In this document: piece after piece, positions 1 to 5,114 of the stretch
Layout: each line of letters opens with the position of its first letter
Position numbering within the stretch: position 1 is the first letter of the stretch
NCBI GenBank assembly: GCA_016286595.1
Contig: JAEETR010000140.1
Coordinates: 1 to 9,502 of the forward strand
Reading direction: 5' to 3'
Length of the DNA: 9,502 nt
Source of the DNA: Oscillospiraceae bacterium
Lineage (GTDB): Bacteria > Bacillota > Clostridia > Oscillospirales > Oscillospiraceae
Translations under genes and position numbers: made by a program
Notes under the pieces: generated by a model
What the model was told of the DNA's origin: nothing
Database searches by the model: none
Seen by the model: the letters and a program-made list of their open reading frames with translations, nothing else

Positions 1-638
1 ACGCCCACGCGAAGGGCCCCGTCAAGGGCCTTGCCGGTGGAAGCGGTGTAGTCCACGGTCACGGGATTGGTGGGATCGAGATACACGTTCAGGGGATCCC
101 TGGTGGTGTAGATCTTGTACTCGTCGAAAACGTAGGCCACCTTGGTGGTGTTGTTCTCGGCGGCGTTGGTGTAGGTGGCGGCGGTGTCGCCCTCGGAAGC
201 GGTGGCCTTGGTGTAGCCGCTGGCGTACAGGCTCATTTTGCCGTTGGCGTCGGGTCCGGCCACGGCCACGCCGTCCTCAAGGTGACCCTTGGTCCAGGTG
301 CTGACGTAGTACCAGTTGGACAGGTCGGAGGTGGAGATGGGGTAGAGGCCGTTGCCGTCGGCGTCAAAGCTCTTGCTTATGAACACGTTGCCCGCGTTGT
401 CCACGGCGCCGCTGCCGGCGCTTATGTACAGGGAGATGGGGGCCTCGTCGGAATACACTCCGGAATCCTCCGCGCCAACGGACTTGTTGTTGACGAACCA
501 CGCGCCGGTCAGATAGGAGCTGACGACCAGGGACAGCGCCAGGAATATGGCGGAGACCTTGACGATGCCGAAGGTCAGCGACTTTTTATCGTTTTTTTCA
601 TCCTGTTTGGGGGTGAAAAGGTTTTTAACAAATCTCAT
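1..638 (-). CDS. SipW-type exported protein (partial, C-terminus outside window)
   Basis: I read this by translating the complement; the frame is open from an ATG at 638 to the left edge (212 codons, no stop), so the protein is C-terminally truncated by the window. The start has an AGGAGAAGGA ribosome-binding site about 6 bases upstream. A charged cytosolic stretch of about 20 residues (MRFVKNLFTPKQDEKNDKKS) precedes a hydrophobic segment at about 22-45 ending in LTGAWFVNN. This matches the T-x-A-[WF]-F ending of SipW-cognate signal peptides, so cleavage after Ala46 is likely by analogy with TasA. The rest is rich in Thr, Ser, Asp, Asn and Tyr and looks like an extracellular beta-rich protein, with no Cys in the visible part. 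It lies 122 bases after the complete minus-strand gene and probably shares its transcript. It is likely a second fibre or matrix subunit; the exact family is not recognised. Confidence 0.8.
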   Translation of the reverse strand, partial: MRFVKNLFTPKQDEKNDKKSLTFGIVKVSAIFLALSLVVSSYLTGAWFVNNKSVGAEDSGVYSDEAPISLYISAGSGAVDNAGNVFISKSFDADGNGLYPISTSDLSNWYYVSTWTKGHLEDGVAVAGPDANGKMSLYASGYTKATASEGDTAATYTNAAENNTTKVAYVFDEYKIYTTRDPLNVYLDPTNPVTVDYTASTGKALDGALRVG

Positions 639-669
639 TTTACGTCCTTCTCCTTTCTTTTTTTGCACC

Positions 670-736
670 GGGCAGTTCAAAAGGCGCGGCGCCCGTGCCC
701 TTTGAACTGCCCGCCATGCCCCATGGCATGGCGGGC
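670..736 (-). repeat. Two overlapping intercistronic stem-loops
   Basis: Two strong inverted repeats sit between the two minus-strand genes. The first in transcription order pairs 709-720 with 725-736 (12 of 12 bp, loop of four). The second pairs 670-681 with 701-712 (12 of 12 bp) around a GC-rich loop. They share bases 709-712, so they cannot both form completely. Neither is followed by a T-run on the minus strand (the next bases are GGTGC and an A-run), so they do not look like a normal intrinsic terminator. Stem-loops in this position often protect or attenuate the upstream message, which would favour the first gene over the second; that role is inferred. Confidence 0.6.
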
Positions 737-760
737 AAGCGTTAACTCACGTTATCGCAA

Positions 761-1540
761 TCAGATGGTAGCGGTGAAGTCGATGGAGATGCCAAGCTTC
801 TGCAGGGTGTCGGGGATATTGTCGGTTTTGATGGCAGCATCCTCGCCCTCGAAGTACACGTACACGTCAACGGCAATGCCGGTGGTATCGACGGTAGCAG
901 CAAGGACCTCGTTGTACAGGTCAGCAGGAGCCAGAGCGGTAACAGCCTCGGAACCGGTGGAGCTGGTGTGAACATTGTAGCTCAGAGTAGCGCCGGTTAT
1001 GGGAGCGCAGATGAAGACGTTGGAACCGCACTTGATGAGGACGCGCAGGCCGGGGGCCAGAGCATCACCGGTGCTGTCAACGGTCAGAGAAGAGATCTGC
1101 AGGTTGGTGGCGTTGGTGTTGGTGGCTCTGATCTGGAACTGATCGTGGATGTAGTAGCCCTTCTCATCAGAGGCATTGATCTTGCCGACGCCGGCAGTCT
1201 CAGTGAGAGTCAGGGTCTCGACGGTGGCGGGATCATAGGTGGAAGCGTTCTTGGCAAGAGCGGAAGAATGATACCAGGTGGTGGCATCCTTGGTGGAAGT
1301 GGGGATCACGGCGTTTCCGGTGGCATGCAGGCCGGTGGCGGAAGAAGCCCAGGTGGAACCAGCGGTAGCCTCTTTGATCTCGAGGCCGTTCTCAGCGGCG
1401 GCCTGAACTTTCATACCGTCAGCCTTAACGGTGCTGTTGGTAACGAACCACGCGAAGGTGGAGCTGCCGAGGGCGATGGCGGCCACGAGGACCATGGCGA
1501 CAGCGGCGATGAGCTGTCTTCTGATAGCTTTCATGGACAT
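761..1540 (-). CDS. SipW-type exported protein, probable major fibre/matrix subunit
   Basis: A 259-residue protein. I place the start at ATG 1540, not at the upstream in-frame ATG 1624, because AAGGAGG lies 8 bases before it and the signal peptide then begins correctly (MSMKAIRRQL). The N-region is basic, followed by a hydrophobic core at about 10-27 and GSSTFAWFV, a SipW-cognate ending with predicted cleavage after Ala30. The mature part is rich in Ala, Thr, Ser and Val and ends in VDVYVYFEGED, the counterpart of the LEGCD motif in the plus-strand paralogues but without the Cys pair. Codons such as GGT, GTT and GCT are more frequent than in neighbouring genes, which is compatible with high expression. 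Expression runs through two c-di-GMP riboswitch-terminators in a leader of about 510 bases. It resembles TasA/camelysin-type subunits in export signal and size; the specific family is inferred. Confidence 0.85.
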   Translation of the reverse strand: MSMKAIRRQLIAAVAMVLVAAIALGSSTFAWFVTNSTVKADGMKVQAAAENGLEIKEATAGSTWASSATGLHATGNAVIPTSTKDATTWYHSSALAKNASTYDPATVETLTLTETAGVGKINASDEKGYYIHDQFQIRATNTNATNLQISSLTVDSTGDALAPGLRVLIKCGSNVFICAPITGATLSYNVHTSSTGSEAVTALAPADLYNEVLAATVDTTGIAVDVYVYFEGEDAAIKTDNIPDTLQKLGISIDFTATI

Positions 1541-1552
1541 TTTCAAATCCTC

Positions 1553-1597
1553 CTTAATTATTTCCGGTTGTTGGGCGGTCGGCGCCGCCGAATTAAG
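1553..1597 (-). promoter_or_regulatory. Hairpin touching the ribosome-binding site of the 761-1540 gene
   Basis: In the minus-strand leader, CTTAATT (complement of 1591-1597) can pair with AATTAAG (complement of 1553-1559), the latter running directly into the AAGGAGG ribosome-binding site. Inside lies a GC helix GGCGG/CCGCC. The outer helix is short and AU-rich, so it is a weak candidate for translational modulation. Confidence 0.3.
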
Positions 1598-1623
1598 TTG
1601 GCCGGGATCGCCGGATTTCCACA

Positions 1624-1706
1624 CTGCTGACAGATCGTACTCTCACCTACCCGGTTGAGAGGCCTTAGCCCGTCACCTTATCGGTGAGGGTCTGATCTCT
1701 CAGCAG
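1624..1706 (-). ncRNA. Candidate three-way-junction structured leader RNA, family not assigned
   Basis: In the transcript leading to the 761-1540 gene, downstream of both riboswitches, 83 bases fold into a clear three-way junction. P1 pairs 1624-1636 with 1694-1706 (12 of 13 positions). One arm pairs 1640-1647 with 1653-1661 with one bulge and a five-base loop. The other pairs 1669-1677 with 1683-1690 with one bulge and a five-base loop. The CTCACC/GGTGAG strands of the two arms are also cross-complementary, allowing an alternative fold. I compared it by eye with TPP, purine, SAM, FMN, glycine, lysine and c-di-GMP-II consensus elements and with the hammerhead core, and found no match. It could be a riboswitch, a protein-binding leader or an mRNA-stabilising element. 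The strand is inferred from its place in the leader. Confidence 0.5.
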
Positions 1707-1736
1707 GGCGCGGGGTCTGGTCCGTCGCTCCCGTCC

Positions 1737-1756
1737 ATAAACGCCGAAGCGTTTAT
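1737..1756 (-). other. UUCG-capped leader hairpin
   Basis: An 8-bp perfect helix (1737-1744 with 1749-1756) is capped on the minus-strand RNA by C(UUCG)G, an exceptionally stable tetraloop. It falls between the second riboswitch terminator and the three-way-junction RNA. There is no T-run after it on the minus strand, so it probably acts as a structural insulator or stability element and not as a terminator. Confidence 0.5.
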
Positions 1757-1760
1757 TACA

Positions 1761-1807
1761 ATAAAATATGCCGAACCGCACCTTATCACGCTCGGTGCAA
1801 TTCGGCA
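1761..1807 (-). terminator. Riboswitch-controlled intrinsic terminator (proximal unit)
   Basis: The complement of 1794-1807 and 1769-1782 forms a 14-bp helix with two U-G wobbles and an 11-base loop, followed on the minus strand by TATTTTATT. The 5' arm begins with TGCC, which is also the 3' strand of aptamer helix P1, so terminator and ligand-bound aptamer compete directly. The U-tract is interrupted, so this terminator is probably weaker than the distal one. Confidence 0.75.
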
Positions 1808-1868
1808 GCTGGCTGACCGGTTATCCGGCCCCTGTAGCTTTGCGTCACCGCCTTACGACGGTTTTGCC
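1804..1868 (-). promoter_or_regulatory. Cyclic-di-GMP-I (GEMM-I) riboswitch aptamer, proximal copy
   Basis: The minus strand reads GGCAAAACCGTCGTAAGGCG, then GTGACGCAAAGCTA, a variable GC helix, and GTCAGCCAGCTGCC. This matches the c-di-GMP-I class: short P1 (GGCA/TGCC), a helix capped by a GNRA loop (GTAA), the conserved GACGCAAAGC strand, and a third helix closed by the CAGCCAGC segment. It is the second of two aptamers in the leader of the 761-1540 gene and overlaps the 5' arm of its own terminator. It is predicted to raise read-through when c-di-GMP is bound. Confidence 0.93.
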
Positions 1869-1944
1869 TTTACGTTCCATACTATGTAGCGTTGCCGCTG
1901 CGGGGAACATATCAGCAAAGTCGATTCGTCAAGTGGTTTTTCTA

Positions 1945-1981
1945 ATAAAAAACCCGAACCATACTTTGCAGTACAATTCGG
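1945..1981 (-). terminator. Riboswitch-controlled intrinsic terminator (distal unit)
   Basis: On the minus strand a 12-bp helix (complement of 1970-1981 with 1954-1965, three wobble pairs) is capped by GCAA and followed by G and six U residues. It starts at the 3' strand of the distal aptamer's P1. It is a canonical strong terminator and the first gate met by polymerase. Confidence 0.88.
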
Positions 1982-2044
1982 CAACTGGCTGACCGGAGGG
2001 CCCGGCCCCTATAGCTTTGCGTCACCGCCTTGCGACGGTTTTGC
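1981..2044 (-). promoter_or_regulatory. Cyclic-di-GMP-I (GEMM-I) riboswitch aptamer, distal copy
   Basis: The minus strand reads GCAAAACCGTCGCAAGGCGG then TGACGCAAAGCTATAGGGGC and ends GTCAGCCAGTTGC. It has the GNRA loop (GCAA), the GACGCAAAGC core and the CAGCCAG receptor strand of c-di-GMP-I aptamers. Its 5' end is only about 15 bases after the promoter -10 element, so it is almost the first RNA made. It is very similar to the proximal copy and to the plus-strand copy, indicating duplication. Confidence 0.94.
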
Positions 2045-2059
2045 TTTTATCGTGTGCAT

Positions 2060-2088
2060 ATAATAACAGTCCGTTCATTTTTTGTCAA
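2060..2088 (-). promoter_or_regulatory. Sigma-A promoter for the leftward fibre genes
   Basis: On the minus strand TTGACA (complement of 2083-2088) is followed after exactly 17 bases by TATTAT (complement of 2060-2065). The region upstream of -35 carries A/T tracts that could act as an UP element. Transcription is expected to begin near 2050, giving a leader of about 510 bases to the ATG at 1540. Confidence 0.85.
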
Positions 2089-2176
2089 GGGGTTTTCACA
2101 AAAATTTTTTTAGTTTTTTCGGAGGGGCTCCGGAGGCTGCCCAGGCGGCCGGATCCGCCGCTCTGCCGCCGCATAA

Positions 2177-2265
2177 TATATAATGTAACAGTCCCCGCCC
2201 GCCGGCGATCCCCCGGCAGGCGGCGCGCCGCAACGCCGCCTGCCGGACCTCTACATTATATAATG
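2177..2265. repeat. Nested inverted repeats between the divergent promoters
   Basis: Outer arms 2177-2187 and 2252-2262 are perfect inverted copies (TATATAATGTA/TACATTATATA). Inner arms 2213-2225 and 2234-2246 are a second perfect 13-bp inverted pair, CCGGCAGGCGGCG and its complement, around an 8-base spacer. The right outer arm also contains a 12-bp perfect palindrome, CATTATATAATG (2254-2265). The element sits between the two outward promoters, where an operator or bending site would reach both. It could also be a small palindromic insertion. No protein binding can be claimed from sequence alone. Confidence 0.6.
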
Positions 2266-2280
2266 GTAAGATCCCCGCCC
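2179..2280 (+). repeat. Imperfect direct repeat with 80-base period
   Basis: Positions 2179-2200 and 2259-2280 both begin TATAATG and end TCCCCGCCC, with a short variable middle, exactly 80 bases apart. The copies overlap the outer arms of the nested inverted repeat. This suggests a local duplication or two equivalent protein-binding sites upstream of the rightward promoter. Apart from these repeats I see nothing coding in 2090-2320. Confidence 0.5.
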
Positions 2281-2324
2281 CACGCTTTTTCCCGGGGTGC
2301 AAAAAATCTATCTGAAAAAACCTG

Positions 2325-2354
2325 TTGACAAAACCGCTCCCTCAATGCTAATAT
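2325..2354 (+). promoter_or_regulatory. Sigma-A promoter for the rightward operon
   Basis: TTGACA (2325-2330) and TAATAT (2349-2354) are separated by 18 bases. An A-rich stretch upstream (AAAAAATCTATCTGAAAAAA) resembles the one upstream of the leftward promoter, so the two promoters look like inverted relatives. The predicted transcript start near 2361 is only about 10 bases before the riboswitch. Confidence 0.82.
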
Positions 2355-2370
2355 GATAGCCGAGACAATA

Positions 2371-2433
2371 GCAAAGCCGTCGCAAGGCGGTGACGCAAAG
2401 CTAAAGGGACTTTATCAAAAGTCAGCCAGCTGC
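2371..2433 (+). promoter_or_regulatory. Cyclic-di-GMP-I (GEMM-I) riboswitch aptamer, rightward
   Basis: The sequence reads GCAAAGCCGTCGCAAGGCGG, then TGACGCAAAGCTAAAGGGAC, a loop, and AAAGTCAGCCAGCTGC. The hallmarks of class I c-di-GMP aptamers are present: P1 (GCA/TGC), a helix with GCAA tetraloop, the GACGCAAAGC core and the CAGCCAGC strand. It controls the plus-strand operon through the terminator that starts at its last base. It is a near relative of the two minus-strand aptamers, and its third helix is shorter. Confidence 0.95.
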
Positions 2434-2473
2434 CGGATTACATGGTATCCATGTGGTTCGGTTTTTTTCTTTT
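2433..2473 (+). terminator. Riboswitch-controlled intrinsic terminator, rightward
   Basis: A 13-bp helix pairs 2433-2445 with 2449-2461 (wobbles included) around a three-base loop, followed by seven T, C and four T. Its base abuts the 3' strand of aptamer P1. The in-frame ATG at 2442 lies inside this hairpin and is therefore not a plausible translation start. Confidence 0.9.
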
Positions 2474-2507
2474 CAAAAAACCGAATCCCCGGAAAAAGGA
2501 GGGTCTC

Positions 2508-3359
2508 TTGGAAAAGGCCAGTGTTCTGAAACGCCAGTTTGTCGCGGCGCTCATAGCGGTCCTCGTGGCGCTGTCCGTGGCGGTAATGGCCACGTTTGCC
2601 TGGTACATCTATACCGTAAACGCCCACACCACCAACGTACACATGGCGGCGGGCACCAGCATTTCGCTGCAGATAAGCGGCACCCCCGACAGCGGCTACG
2701 GCTCCGCCACGGTGCTGGACGCCTTCGTGGGCACCCTGGACCCCGTCTCCACCGACAGGATCGGCGGAGGTTTCCAAAAGGTCATGGGCTTCACCAACGG
2801 CAAGGAGAACCAGCCCATGCTGGTGGCCAACCTGTTCGGCGCCGGCGAGGACAACGATTATTATATGACGAGCCTTTATCTGCGCACCAACAGCGGGGAT
2901 ATGGACGTTTATCTGTCCGACATCGGTTTTGAGGACAGCGACCCCGAAAATCCCATCTCCACCGCCATCCGCATAGGTATAGTGGAACACGCCACCGGCG
3001 ACGAGTACATCTTCGCCATCAGCGACCTGAAGAATCCCGGGGCGGAGTACAATACCGCTACCGGCCAGGAGGGCTACGTGCTGGACAGCACCAGGACCGA
3101 CGGCACCACCATCCCCTTCCAGCCCTACACCGTCGCAAACTTCTGCGGGTATGACAAGCTCACCGGGGCTGTCACCCTCAGACCCGAGAGCGTCCCCGTG
3201 TGCATGGTCCGCGGCAGCGGACAGCCGGGCGAGTTCGGCGAGGCCGTTCAGCTTGACATCTACATCTGGCTGGAGGGCTGCGACGAGGACTGCACCAACA
3301 ACCTGTGCGCCACCACGCTCAGCAACATCGCTCTGAGCTTCGCCGGCGTGGAGAGATAA
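2508..3359 (+). CDS. SipW-type exported protein with C-terminal LEGCD(x)2C motif (paralogue 1 of 4)
   Basis: I choose the TTG at 2508 (283 residues) over ATG 2442, since the latter is inside the riboswitch terminator while an AAAAAGGAGGG site ends 4 bases before the TTG. The protein starts MEKASVLKRQ, has a hydrophobic core at about 11-27 and the SipW-type ending MATFAWYIY, with cleavage expected after Ala31. The mature part is acidic and Asp/Gly/Thr-rich, with alternating hydrophobic strands (SLYLRTNSGDMDVYL, AIRIGIVEH, EYIFAISDL) as in other beta-rich SipW substrates. Near the C-terminus WLEGCDEDC carries Cys258 and Cys262 (CxxxC), with a third Cys at 267. It is the first gene of the c-di-GMP-controlled operon. 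It is probably a minor or adaptor fibre subunit; its specific function is not known. Confidence 0.85.
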   Translation: MEKASVLKRQFVAALIAVLVALSVAVMATFAWYIYTVNAHTTNVHMAAGTSISLQISGTPDSGYGSATVLDAFVGTLDPVSTDRIGGGFQKVMGFTNGKENQPMLVANLFGAGEDNDYYMTSLYLRTNSGDMDVYLSDIGFEDSDPENPISTAIRIGIVEHATGDEYIFAISDLKNPGAEYNTATGQEGYVLDSTRTDGTTIPFQPYTVANFCGYDKLTGAVTLRPESVPVCMVRGSGQPGEFGEAVQLDIYIWLEGCDEDCTNNLCATTLSNIALSFAGVER

Positions 3360-3417
3360 CGCCAAACACCGTTTCCCGACGGAAAACGGATAAATCTGAC
3401 CATAAGGAGGACTTGGG

Positions 3418-4233
3418 ATGAAAAAACTGAAAATCACCGCGTTTTTTGCCCTTTTGACGGCGCTCGTGACCATCGTATCCCTGTCCGCCGCCACCTACGC
3501 GTGGTTTACCTTCGATTCCACAACCTACGTCACTCCCCTGTCCGGTACGGTGAGCAAGGGCGGGGCGAACCTTCTGATATCCACCCGCTCCGACAGCGGC
3601 TTCGCCGCCAACTGCGAGCTGCCCGTGTCCAGCCGGGTGCTTTACCCGGTTACCACCTCCAGCCTTGACGGCTTTTACACCGCCGCGGGCCAGAGCGGCG
3701 GCATCGTTACCGGCTACGCCGCAGCCAACGACAGGGTCAACGATTACACCCTCCACGGCACCGTGTACCTCAAGGCGGAGGACGTGGGGTGCGACGTTTA
3801 CTTCTGGCCGGCCCAGCTGTCCTTCGGCACCGACGCGCAGACCCTTGCCGCCATGCGCCTGGGCATCCGCTTCACCACCCGCGAGGGCGTGAAAACTTAT
3901 ATATTCAATCTTGACAGCTTCGGCAGGACCGCCGGGGCGGCCGCCGGTCAGACGGTGGCCTACCGCGGCACCGTGGTATCCGGCATCAACGGCGGCATAC
4001 CCGTGTACGTCAGCGATCCGGCCGTCAGCGTGACCGGTTATTTGGCCACGGGCGAGTCCGACGCTCCCGTCCCCGGAGACGAGATGCTCTGCGCCCTTCA
4101 CGCCAACGAGGTGGCGTCGGTGGAATACTGGCTGTATCTCGAGGGGTGCGACGACAACTGCGTCAACGCCGCCCAGGACCGGCCCGTAGCGCTGCAGCTC
4201 GGCTTTGCCGGCGTTGAAAACGATTTGGATTGA
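3418..4233 (+). CDS. SipW-type exported protein with LEGCD(x)2C motif (paralogue 2 of 4)
   Basis: A 271-residue protein starting at ATG 3418, with AAGGAGG 7 bases upstream, 58 bases after the previous gene. The signal peptide is MKKLKITAFF followed by a hydrophobic core and SAATYAWF; cleavage is expected after Ala28. The core shares the family pattern: a strand pair around GTVYLKAEDVGCDVYFW, then AAMRLGIRF and TYIFNLDSFG. It ends YWLYLEGCDDNC with Cys244 and Cys248, then a final strand LQLGFAGVE. The order and spacing of these blocks match the preceding and following genes, so they are tandem paralogues that have diverged strongly. It is probably secreted and anchored or polymerised outside the cell; no enzymatic motif is visible. 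Confidence 0.87.
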   Translation: MKKLKITAFFALLTALVTIVSLSAATYAWFTFDSTTYVTPLSGTVSKGGANLLISTRSDSGFAANCELPVSSRVLYPVTTSSLDGFYTAAGQSGGIVTGYAAANDRVNDYTLHGTVYLKAEDVGCDVYFWPAQLSFGTDAQTLAAMRLGIRFTTREGVKTYIFNLDSFGRTAGAAAGQTVAYRGTVVSGINGGIPVYVSDPAVSVTGYLATGESDAPVPGDEMLCALHANEVASVEYWLYLEGCDDNCVNAAQDRPVALQLGFAGVENDLD

Positions 4234-4263
4234 TCAGATTACATTGACAGGAGGTGAGGAGCC

Positions 4264-5103
4264 TTGACGAGTAAAACTTTACGGCGCAGCGCTTTTGTGG
4301 CGTTCATGTGCGCCCTGATATCCATGGTGTTGCGCACCGCGGCCACCTTCGCCTGGTTCACCCAGAACCGTGTCGTGGGCACCTCCCGCGCGGAGGGCCG
4401 CAGCGGCACCGCCAACGTGCGCCTTCTCATCAGCGCCACCCCCTCCGATTTCACCTCCAGCGAGTCCTATATAAACCAGGTCAACTCCGCCAACGCCCAG
4501 TTCCTCATGCCCGTTTCCACCGCCGACCTGCGCTCCTTCGTCAGGAACGCCACCAACGGCGACGAGGCCCATTATTTCGCCCCCGTGGATAACGAGCAGA
4601 ACTACTATCACGGCCGGGTCTATCTCATGGCCGTGTCCGAGGAGGAGTACGTGGGCACCGTGTCGCTGTACTTCGACGAGAGCGACGGCGTCCTGGTCTC
4701 CAAGAGCGGCAACGACAGCCTCATCCTCAACGCCGCCCGTCTGGGCCTGGTGTTCAACGGCGATTACGACAGCGCCCTCATCTTCCGTCTGAGCGACGAG
4801 AACAACGGCGAGGGCATGAGCTATATGAACACGTATCTCAACGGTGAGCCCATCGCCGCCGGTCAGGTCATAGACGCCGGCGCCGATCCCCTGCGGGCGG
4901 TGCCCGACCCGGCGGTGTCCATGAGCGGCTACACCGTCGCGGGGCAGACCGCCGCGGCCAACGCCCTTTACAACATAACCGTTGGCCAGGTCTATTCCGT
5001 CGACGTGTTCTTCTATCTGGAGGGCTGCGACCCCGACTGCACCGAGAGCATATCCTTCGACGCCTCCGACCTGCACCTGGCCTTCTACGGCGTCATGAGC
5101 TGA
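4264..5103 (+). CDS. SipW-type exported protein with LEGCD(x)2C motif (paralogue 3 of 4)
   Basis: A 279-residue protein with a TTG start at 4264, preceded by GGAGGTGAGGA (the GGAGG core 9 bases away), 30 bases after the previous stop. The signal peptide reads MTSKTLRRSAFVAFMCALIS, then MVLRTAATFAWF; an Arg at position 24 interrupts the hydrophobic core near its end, which is unusual. Cleavage is expected after Ala30. Family blocks are HGRVYLMAVSEEEYVGTVSL, NAARLGLVF, LIFRLSDEN, and the C-terminal FFYLEGCDPDC (Cys255, Cys259) followed by a last strand LHLAFYGV. Asn, Asp and Tyr are abundant. A structural surface protein is the best guess. Confidence 0.86.
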   Translation: MTSKTLRRSAFVAFMCALISMVLRTAATFAWFTQNRVVGTSRAEGRSGTANVRLLISATPSDFTSSESYINQVNSANAQFLMPVSTADLRSFVRNATNGDEAHYFAPVDNEQNYYHGRVYLMAVSEEEYVGTVSLYFDESDGVLVSKSGNDSLILNAARLGLVFNGDYDSALIFRLSDENNGEGMSYMNTYLNGEPIAAGQVIDAGADPLRAVPDPAVSMSGYTVAGQTAAANALYNITVGQVYSVDVFFYLEGCDPDCTESISFDASDLHLAFYGVMS

Positions 5104-5114
5104 GGAGGGGCGGT

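Noticed and set aside
1541..1624. Start at ATG 1624 for the leftward gene
   Set aside because: It overlaps the end of the three-way-junction RNA and lacks a ribosome-binding site; ATG 1540 has AAGGAGG at good spacing.
968..1630. 220-codon plus-strand frame opposite the 761-1540 gene
   Set aside because: Gly-rich shadow without a ribosome-binding site; the minus-strand frame has the signal peptide, ribosome-binding site and riboswitch leader.
1624..1706. TPP riboswitch, suggested by GCTGAGAGATCAGACCC in the minus strand
   Set aside because: The second half of the TPP consensus (ACCTGATCTGGATAATGCCAGC-like) is absent and the fold is a different three-way junction.
1880..1930. Possible extra minus-strand promoter (TTGACG, then TATGTT) between the two riboswitches
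   Set aside because: The spacer is only 15 bases and the -10 is poor; kept out of the features, although if real it would bypass the distal gate.
2177..2265. Miniature inverted-repeat transposable element
   Set aside because: No flanking target-site duplication is evident, and the direct repeat and promoter position fit a regulatory reading at least as well; a genome search would be needed.
2442..2507. Extended N-terminus starting at ATG 2442 for the first plus-strand paralogue
   Set aside because: The ATG is within the terminator hairpin and the added residues would put an extra hydrophobic stretch before the signal peptide; TTG 2508 has a strong ribosome-binding site.
2415..3494. Long open frame on the minus strand (359 codons) opposite the first plus-strand paralogue
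   Set aside because: GC-rich third positions open the opposite strand; the product is low-complexity Gly/Val/His/Ala-rich with no ribosome-binding site, and the plus-strand gene has a clear signal peptide and start.
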